A program made the position numbers and the translations under genes. Under the pieces are notes generated by a model that worked only from the letters and a program-made list of their open reading frames with translations, was not told the DNA's origin and did not search any database. From positions 1 to 5,770 of the forward strand of contig JACDHN010000182.1 of the NCBI GenBank assembly GCA_013821025.1: 5,770 nucleotides of DNA, given 5' to 3'. The DNA comes from Acidimicrobiia bacterium. GTDB lineage: Bacteria > Actinomycetota > Acidimicrobiia > Acidimicrobiales > Ilumatobacteraceae. Below are positions 1-4,519 of this stretch, one piece after another; position 1 is the first letter of the stretch, and each line of letters begins with the position of its first letter.

Positions 1-1288
1 CGACCACGTTCGCTGGATCGTCGATGACGCCGGACTGCAGGTGAGCGAACACGCCATCGGCGTGGCGTTGACACAGGGCGGCGGCTCTGCTCGCGACACG
101 CTCTCGGCTCTCGAGTTGATCATCGCCAGCGGCGACGACGACGACCCCGGCGCGGCGTCGCTCGACGAGTTCGTCGAGGCGCTCACCGCCGAGGACGCCG
201 GCCAGGCGCTCACCGTCGTCGCCAGGGCCATGAGCCTCGGCGACGAGGCGAGGACGCTCACAGACCGGCTCGTCCACCACCTGCGCGACGGGTTCTTGGC
301 GCTGATGGCGCCAGAGCTGGTGCAGCTCCCGAACGAGCGCCTCGCCACGGTCACGACCCATGCCCAGGCACTCGGCGCGCCGCGCCTCGTACGGGCCATC
401 GAGGTGCTGGGCGAGATGCTGGTCGAGATGCGCCACGCTCCCGATCCCCGCGTGCTGCTCGACGTCGCCGTGGTGCGGCTCTGCAGCGCAGATGCCGCAC
501 CTGACCAGGAGCGCTGGGAGGAACGGCTCAGCCGGCTCGAGCACGCCGTCGACACCATGGCCTCTGGTGCAGCAACGGCGCCAGCCCCCAGGGCAAGTGA
601 CAGCGGCCGGGCGACGGTCGGCGGGCGGGCGCGTCGACCAGCCGACTCGGTGCCCAGTGCCCAATCGGGCGGCACGGGTCTCCCTCCGGCCGACGTGCCA
701 GTGCCGGCGACCCGTCCCGATCGGGCACAGAATCACCCCGTCATTGGTGCGACCGAACCGGCTCCAGCGGCGCCGCAGTCGTCCGACACGGTCGCCTCCG
801 AGGCCGTCGCCTCCGAGGTTGCTCCTTCGCGCCAGGCCGTCGCCTCCGAGGTCGCTGCCTCGCCACCGGAGGCTACCGCTCCCGCCTCTGTCGTGACACC
901 GCAGGCCGTCGGCGCCATCTGGACCGACCAGTTGCTGCCGTCGCTCAGGCCGCTGCCGCGGGCGCTGTTCACCACCGGCACCGTTACCGGCGCCAGCACT
1001 CCTGAGGGACACATCGTCGTCGCCCTCCCCGGCGATCATCTGCGCGGCCGCTGCGAGGAGCATCGAGGCGCCGTCGAGACCGTGCTGGCGGCGGCGCTCG
1101 GCGCCCCCGTCACCCTTGCGCTCACGACCATGGGCGACGACCCCGCCCCAACGGCACCGAGGTCCACCGACGACGACATCGATCCCAACGACCTGGTCGA
1201 CGCACCCGGCGATCACGATCCGCTGGAGCACCTGACAAACGCGTTCCCGGGCTCGGAGGTCATCGTCGATCCCGGTCCGCCTCGATGA
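1..1288 (+). CDS. dnaX: DNA polymerase III subunit gamma/tau, 3' part (5' end outside window)
   Basis: This is the clamp-loader ATPase subunit, which loads the sliding clamp and, as tau, tethers polymerase cores at the replication fork in the cytoplasm. The frame is open from base 2 to the TGA at 1286-1288 (428 residues visible). A GTG at 41 is in frame, but the conserved sequence continues upstream of it, so the gene is truncated by the window and 41 is not its start. The first ~45 residues carry the end of the AAA+ module, including the sensor-2 type motif GGGSARDTLSALE (about bases 77-115). The helical collar domain follows to about base 560. A low-complexity Pro/Ala/Ser/Val linker runs from about 560 to 900. 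A compact tail domain (about 905-1150, starting near VGAIW) and the terminal AFPGSEVI motif resemble actinobacterial tau ends. The Walker A and zinc-binding parts lie outside the window. I saw no A-rich slippery site for a gamma frameshift. The stop overlaps the recR start (ATGA). Confidence 0.93.
   Translation, partial: DHVRWIVDDAGLQVSEHAIGVALTQGGGSARDTLSALELIIASGDDDDPGAASLDEFVEALTAEDAGQALTVVARAMSLGDEARTLTDRLVHHLRDGFLALMAPELVQLPNERLATVTTHAQALGAPRLVRAIEVLGEMLVEMRHAPDPRVLLDVAVVRLCSADAAPDQERWEERLSRLEHAVDTMASGAATAPAPRASDSGRATVGGRARRPADSVPSAQSGGTGLPPADVPVPATRPDRAQNHPVIGATEPAPAAPQSSDTVASEAVASEVAPSRQAVASEVAASPPEATAPASVVTPQAVGAIWTDQLLPSLRPLPRALFTTGTVTGASTPEGHIVVALPGDHLRGRCEEHRGAVETVLAAALGAPVTLALTTMGDDPAPTAPRSTDDDIDPNDLVDAPGDHDPLEHLTNAFPGSEVIVDPGPPR
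791..851 (+). repeat. Short in-frame repeat in the DnaX linker
   Basis: The 13-mer GTCGCCTCCGAGG occurs at 791-803, 806-818 and 839-851. The first two copies are 15 bp apart and the third follows 33 bp later, so all copies stay in frame. They encode Val-Ala-Ser-Glu units in the flexible tau linker. This looks like slippage-driven expansion of a disordered segment and should vary in length between strains; no separate function is implied. Confidence 0.75.
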
Positions 1289-1893
1289 GCGCCAGTTACA
1301 CGCCCGTCGTCCAGGCGCTGATCGAGGAGTTCGGGCGGCTGCCTGGAATCGGCCCCAAGTCGGCACAGCGGATCGTCTTCTACCTACTCAAGTTGCCGGT
1401 CGATGATGCCAAGCGTCTGGCCAAGGCCATCGTCGACGCCAAGGAGCGGGTGCAGTTCTGCGACCGTTGTTTCAACATCGCCGACGGGCCGCTGTGCCCG
1501 GTGTGCCGTGATGACCGTCGCGACCCGACCGTCGTGTGCGTCGTGGAGGAGCCCCGCGACATCGTCAGCGTGGAACGCACCGGCGAGTTTCATGGTCGCT
1601 ACCACGTGCTGATGGGCGCTCTCAATCCGCTAGACGGCATCGGGCCCGAGCACCTCAAGGTGCGCGAGCTCGTCACACGCATCGGGTCCGACGACATCGA
1701 AGAGGTCATCCTCTGCACCAACCCGAACACCGAGGGCGAGGTGACGGCGCTCTACCTGGCCCGACTGCTGAAGCCGCTCGGCGTGCGCGTGACGCGCCTC
1801 GCCAGCGGACTTCCGGTGGGCGGCGACCTCGAGTACGCCGACGAGCTCACGCTCGGTCGAGCACTCGAAGGCCGTCGCGTCGTCGAAACCTGA
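1285..1893 (+). CDS. recR: Recombination mediator protein RecR
   Basis: RecR works with RecF and RecO to load RecA on SSB-coated single-stranded gaps during recombinational repair. The 202-residue protein has the usual family length (about 200) and complete architecture. A helix-hairpin-helix lies near residues 10-32 (LPGIGPKSAQR at 19-29). A four-cysteine zinc finger uses C59, C62, C71 and C74. A Toprim domain spans about 82-177, with VVEEP at 86-90 and the TNPNTEGEVTALYL segment at 145-158. The C-terminal tail has GLPVGGDLEYADELTLGRAL (175-194), conserved in RecR. The ATG shares bases with the dnaX stop (ATGA, 4-bp overlap). I see no strong Shine-Dalgarno before it, so translational coupling to dnaX is likely. 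It is probably cotranscribed with dnaX, a common arrangement, but the ybaB/ebfC gene often found between them is missing here. Confidence 0.97.
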   Translation: MSASYTPVVQALIEEFGRLPGIGPKSAQRIVFYLLKLPVDDAKRLAKAIVDAKERVQFCDRCFNIADGPLCPVCRDDRRDPTVVCVVEEPRDIVSVERTGEFHGRYHVLMGALNPLDGIGPEHLKVRELVTRIGSDDIEEVILCTNPNTEGEVTALYLARLLKPLGVRVTRLASGLPVGGDLEYADELTLGRALEGRRVVET

Positions 1894-1936
1894 TCTCACG
1901 CCCTGCGCTCGGTCGCTGGTCTCGCAGTGGCGGCTC

Positions 1937-3049
1937 TCAGCGAAGCTGGTAGAAGCGGAACAGGTCGGCGTCTATCGGCAGCTCGTCGACGCCGGAGAAG
2001 CCGGCCTCCACGGCGTAGCGCTCCAGCGTCGCCGGACGCATGACCGTGCCGGTCGCCACCGAGGGTGTGTGCGAGCGCCCGTCGGGCAGGCAGCACACGA
2101 GCGAGAAGCCGTACATCAGCCGCTCCACGACGTCGTCCTCGCCCGTGAACTCGTGGCCAACGGCCTCGTCCATCACGAGAACGACACCCTTGTCGCCGGC
2201 CAGCCGGCGCATCGTGCCAAGCACACCGACGGGATCCGACAAGTCGTGGATGCACTCCAGGGCGATCACCACGTCGTAGCCGCCGTCGGCGCCGAGGCCG
2301 TCGGCAGCGCCGGCGTCGACGGTGTGGAACGTGACGCGATCCGACACGCCGCTCGCCTCGGCGTTGGCGCGGGCGGTGTCGATGGAGGGGCTGTCGACAT
2401 CGAAGCCGTCGACCTTGGCGTCGGGGTAGGCCATGGCGATGCCGATCGACGACCAGCCGAAGCCGCAGCCGACGTCGGCGAGGTGACCGCCCCGCTCCAG
2501 CGCCGTGCGCACCTCCGGCATAGAGGCCAGGAACTCCTGACCGAGGCGGTGCAGGAACATCGGCCGGTTGGCGGCGGCCTGAGCCTGGCGGGCGTCGTCG
2601 CCGTGCTGCTGCCAACTCACTCCACCGCCGGTTCGATACGCCTCCACGAGCGGTTCGAGCTGCTTGCCGAAGCCGGCGCAGATGGTCGCGAACGGCAGGC
2701 TGAACGCCAGATGATCCCGATCCGTGAGCACCTCGCGGTGGCCAGGCGGGAAGCTGTACCGGCGAACGCTGGAGACGGCGGAGGCATCGTCGACGGCGAG
2801 GAAGCCCGAGACCGTCTGGTGCTCCAGCCACTCTTGCGCGTAGCGGGCGTCGGTGGCGGTGCGATCTGCCAGCTCGGGTGCCGTCACCGAGCCGGCGGCG
2901 GCGATGGCGTCGTACCATCCGAGCTTGTCGCCCAGATAGGCGGCGTGGCACTCCAGCGCCCCCACCGCCGAGGCGACGATCCGCTCGGCCAGCGCTCCGC
3001 TTGCGGCGTCCGTGTCGACGCCGCTCTGGTTGATGTCGGTTTGGATCAT
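1937..3049 (-). CDS. Class I SAM-dependent methyltransferase with N-terminal winged helix (Rv2258c-like)
   Basis: This is a 370-residue cytoplasmic methyltransferase of unknown substrate. Residues about 43-108 form a winged-helix module: the segment ADRTATDARYAQEWLEHQTV starts at 61 and a wing near RRYSFPPGHREVL lies at 96-108. In this family and in O-methyltransferases it serves dimerisation or substrate binding rather than DNA binding. The catalytic Rossmann domain has SAM motif I DVGCGFG at 192-198, the acidic motif FDVD at 216-219 and ECIHD at 265-269. The arrangement resembles mycobacterial Rv2258c-type proteins, which have about 350 residues. I chose the ATG at 3049 because family-like sequence begins shortly after it. 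In-frame alternatives are ATG 3058, ATG 3133 and a TTG at 3211; the TTG overlaps the predicted -10 and is unlikely. No clear Shine-Dalgarno is visible; the GGGGGG run ends one base before the ATG, too close. It lies downstream of the thiolase on the same strand but 230 bp away, and converges on recR. Confidence 0.85.
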   Translation of the reverse strand: MIQTDINQSGVDTDAASGALAERIVASAVGALECHAAYLGDKLGWYDAIAAAGSVTAPELADRTATDARYAQEWLEHQTVSGFLAVDDASAVSSVRRYSFPPGHREVLTDRDHLAFSLPFATICAGFGKQLEPLVEAYRTGGGVSWQQHGDDARQAQAAANRPMFLHRLGQEFLASMPEVRTALERGGHLADVGCGFGWSSIGIAMAYPDAKVDGFDVDSPSIDTARANAEASGVSDRVTFHTVDAGAADGLGADGGYDVVIALECIHDLSDPVGVLGTMRRLAGDKGVVLVMDEAVGHEFTGEDDVVERLMYGFSLVCCLPDGRSHTPSVATGTVMRPATLERYAVEAGFSGVDELPIDADLFRFYQLR

Positions 3050-3279
3050 GCCCCCCATCTTGCAGCAGGACGCCGACACCAGGAAACAGTCCGGGGCACC
3101 GTCGCACGCCGGAGGCGGGCGGACCTCTGACATGTTTCGACGATGCCCCGGGACGCCAACGACATTGCAGTGAGACGGGGAGCAATTGCCAGTGGCGCTG
3201 TTGAAAATCAACGTACCAAGACAGGGTGGCGTCCGTCAACCGTCGCCATGCGCGATCACATGGTCACGCCGGACGTCCG
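3050..3279. other. Intergenic region between thiolase and methyltransferase genes
   Basis: This 230-bp non-coding stretch includes a locally AT-richer pocket at about 3180-3215 that stands out in very GC-rich DNA. The pocket holds an 8-bp palindrome GCAATTGC (3182-3189) and the inverted repeat GTTGA-AAA-TCAAC (3200-3212), next to a candidate promoter for the methyltransferase. A 10-bp palindrome CGGACGTCCG lies at 3270-3279, just past the thiolase stop. It has no loop or T-run, so I do not call it a terminator. No structured RNA motif was recognised in the predicted ~150-base leader. Confidence 0.6.
3210..3239 (-). promoter_or_regulatory. Candidate promoter for the methyltransferase gene
   Basis: Read on the minus strand, TTGACG (3239-3234) serves as a -35 and TACGTT (3215-3210) as a -10 of the TAnnnT type, with an 18-bp spacer. 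Transcription would start near 3202 and leave a leader of about 150 bases before the ATG at 3049. The inverted repeat at 3200-3212 overlaps the -10 and start region and could be an operator. The match is good for a high-GC actinobacterium but rests on consensus alone. Confidence 0.4.
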
Positions 3280-4461
3280 TCAGACCGTGCGCATGATCAG
3301 GGCGTCGCCCTGGCCGCCCCCACCGCACAGCGCCGCGACTCCCGTGCCACCACCGCGCCGGCGCAGTTCGTGGAGCAGTGTCAGCGCCAGCCGGTTCCCG
3401 CTCATGCCGATCGGGTGGCCCAGGGCGATAGCGCCGCCGTTGACGTTGACGACCTCGTCGGTGATGCCCAGATCCTTCATCGAGGCGATGCCGACGGCGG
3501 CGAACGCCTCGTTGATCTCGAACAGGTCGATGGAGCCGAGCTGCGCATCGCCGCGCTCCAGGGCGTTCGTGATGGCGCCGCTCGGCTGGTGCAACAGCGA
3601 GGCCGAATCGGGGCCGGCGACCATGCCGTACGACAGGAACTCACCCAGCGGCTGCACCCCGCGACGCTCGGCTTCGGCCGGCGACATCATCACCACGGCA
3701 CTGGCGCCGTCGGAGATCTGCGAAGCGTTCCCGGCCGTGATGGTGCCTTCCTTGTCGAACGCCGGGCGCAGCTTCCCGAGGCTCTCGGCAGTCGTGCCGG
3801 GACGAACCCCTTCGTCGGTCTCGACGACGATCGGGTCGCCCTTGCGCTGCGCTATCTCCACGGGGACGATCTCGTCCGCAAAACGGCCCTCTTTGATGGC
3901 GGTGGCGGCCCGCTCGTGAGACTGTGCGGCTGCCTCGTCCTGCGCCTCGCGGCTGATGCCGCCGGCCACGTATTGCTCGGTGCCGAGTCCCATGAGACAG
4001 GCATCGAAGGCACACCACAGGCCATCGGCGATGATCGCGTCGCGCAGCTCGGTGTTGCCGTAGCGGAAGCCGCCTCTGGCGCCGTCGGCGAGGTACGGGG
4101 CGTTCGTCATCGACTCCATGCCGCCGGCGACGACAATGTCGGCTTCGCCGGCGACGATCATCTGATTGGCCAGGTAGATCGCGTTCAGGCCCGACAAACA
4201 CACCTTGTTGACGTTGACAGCAGGAACCCGCATCGGGATTCCGGCTTTCACGGCGGCCTGGCGCGACGGCACCTGACCCTGCCCGGCCATCAGCACCTGT
4301 CCGACGATCACGTGATCGACGTCCTCGGGGTCCACGCCTGCGCGCTCGAGGGCAGCGCCGATGGCCCAGCCACCGAGGTCGGCGGCGGACAGCGAGGAGA
4401 AGGCCCCGCTCATCTTCCCGATCGGAGTCCGGGCGCCGGCAACGATGTAGGAGCGAGTCAT
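3280..4461 (-). CDS. Acetyl-CoA C-acetyltransferase (thiolase family)
   Basis: This thiolase catalyses reversible condensation of two acetyl-CoA to acetoacetyl-CoA, or the reverse cleavage of 3-ketoacyl-CoA. It has 393 residues, the standard length for the soluble biosynthetic type. The N-terminal strand carries ARTPIG. The nucleophilic cysteine is C88 in NKVCLSGLN, NEAF is at 317-320, the catalytic histidine H349 lies in GHPIGMSG, and the proton-transfer cysteine C379 in CGGGGQGDA. Spacing matches the well-studied PhaA enzyme almost residue for residue. The ATG at 4461 begins MTRSYIVAGARTPIG, right at the family's N-terminus; in-frame extensions up to 4578 would run into the divergent gene. 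There is no Shine-Dalgarno, but TACGGT ends 6 bases before the ATG, suggesting a leaderless mRNA. The gene diverges from the crotonyl-CoA carboxylase/reductase gene, which points to the ethylmalonyl-CoA route. Exact chain-length preference cannot be read from sequence, so an atoB/phaA-type or beta-oxidation (fadA-like) role both remain possible. Confidence 0.95.
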   Translation of the reverse strand: MTRSYIVAGARTPIGKMSGAFSSLSAADLGGWAIGAALERAGVDPEDVDHVIVGQVLMAGQGQVPSRQAAVKAGIPMRVPAVNVNKVCLSGLNAIYLANQMIVAGEADIVVAGGMESMTNAPYLADGARGGFRYGNTELRDAIIADGLWCAFDACLMGLGTEQYVAGGISREAQDEAAAQSHERAATAIKEGRFADEIVPVEIAQRKGDPIVVETDEGVRPGTTAESLGKLRPAFDKEGTITAGNASQISDGASAVVMMSPAEAERRGVQPLGEFLSYGMVAGPDSASLLHQPSGAITNALERGDAQLGSIDLFEINEAFAAVGIASMKDLGITDEVVNVNGGAIALGHPIGMSGNRLALTLLHELRRRGGGTGVAALCGGGGQGDALIMRTV

Positions 4462-4497
4462 GAGCGAACCGTATCGCACCGTTTCGGACGCCGTCCT
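4462..4497 (-). promoter_or_regulatory. Predicted leaderless promoter of the thiolase gene
   Basis: On the minus strand TACGGT (4473-4468) fits the actinobacterial TAnnnT -10 and is followed by six bases and then the ATG at 4461. This spacing would place the first transcribed base at or next to the start codon. No good -35 is visible; sequence around TAGGACG upstream is a weak match. The lack of a Shine-Dalgarno before the thiolase ATG agrees with leaderless expression. Confidence 0.45.
4486..4496. promoter_or_regulatory. 11-bp palindrome at the centre of the divergent region
   Basis: GGACG-C-CGTCC is a perfect inverted repeat with a one-base centre at 4491, which coincides with the midpoint of the 4462-4519 intergenic gap (4490.5). 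It lies between the two predicted -10 elements, in the area where both -35 regions would fall. A regulator bound here could affect both genes. Alternatively it is a chance GC palindrome. Confidence 0.35.
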
Positions 4498-4508
4498 ACC
4501 GATCGGTA
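4497..4508. promoter_or_regulatory. Perfect 12-bp palindrome, candidate operator
   Basis: TACCGATCGGTA is a perfect palindrome centred between 4502 and 4503. Its last two bases are the first two of the predicted ccr -10 (4507-4512), so a bound protein would block that promoter. Its size and ACCG/CGGT arms resemble operators of TetR-family repressors, several of which respond to acyl-CoAs; assignment to a given family is inference. No regulator gene lies in the window. Confidence 0.5.
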
Positions 4509-4519
4509 ACATCGTAGCG

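Larger units (their letters stand above)
4465..4508. repeat. 10-bp-phased ACCG half-sites in the divergent promoter region
   Basis: ACCG occurs at 4468-4471, 4478-4481 and 4498-4501, exactly 10 and 20 bp apart, so all copies face the same side of the helix. CGAACCGTATCG (4465-4476) and CGCACCGTTTCG (4475-4486) are near-identical neighbours. The inverted form CGGT at 4504-4507 closes the palindrome with the last copy. The 10-bp frame between them (around 4488) reads ACGC, a degenerate copy. The pattern fits cooperative binding of a regulator, though short motifs can recur by chance in GC-rich DNA. Confidence 0.4.
4484..4519 (+). promoter_or_regulatory. Predicted leaderless promoter of the ccr gene
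   Basis: TAACAT (4507-4512) fits the TAnnnT -10 and is followed by seven bases and then the ATG at 4520, the classic spacing for a leaderless actinobacterial transcript. A weak -35 (TCGGAC at 4484-4489, 17-bp spacer) is possible. No Shine-Dalgarno precedes the ATG, which supports leaderless translation from this start. Confidence 0.5.

Noticed and set aside
41..43. GTG as start of the first gene
   Set aside because: The frame is open to the window edge and the conserved clamp-loader sequence (RWIVDDAGLQ) continues upstream, so this is an internal valine codon.
1894..1936. Bidirectional terminator between recR and the methyltransferase
   Set aside because: Only a weak CGCTG/CAGCG pairing is visible, with a long loop and no T-run; not enough to call a terminator in the 43-bp gap.
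2069..3130. Plus-strand 353-codon frame opposite the methyltransferase
   Set aside because: No domain and His/Val/Gly/Ala-rich; the minus-strand frame has intact SAM-binding motifs.
3131..3211. Longer methyltransferase N-terminus from ATG 3133 or TTG 3211, including a Cys-rich stretch
   Set aside because: The added residues do not look like the family, the TTG overlaps the predicted -10, and the Cys-rich part is in frame without a stop, so it is not a cysteine-attenuator peptide.
1896..3239. Arg/Gly-rich 447-codon minus-strand frame overlapping the methyltransferase
   Set aside because: It is a frame-shifted shadow of the methyltransferase gene; its Arg-rich composition is typical of the wrong frame in high-GC DNA.
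3270..3279. CGGACGTCCG palindrome as thiolase terminator
   Set aside because: It has no loop and no following T-run, so it cannot form a standard intrinsic terminator.
3226..4509. Long plus-strand open frame (427 codons) antisense to the thiolase
   Set aside because: It mirrors the thiolase codons, lacks any recognisable domain and is low-complexity; GC-rich DNA keeps antisense frames open. The thiolase has all its catalytic motifs.
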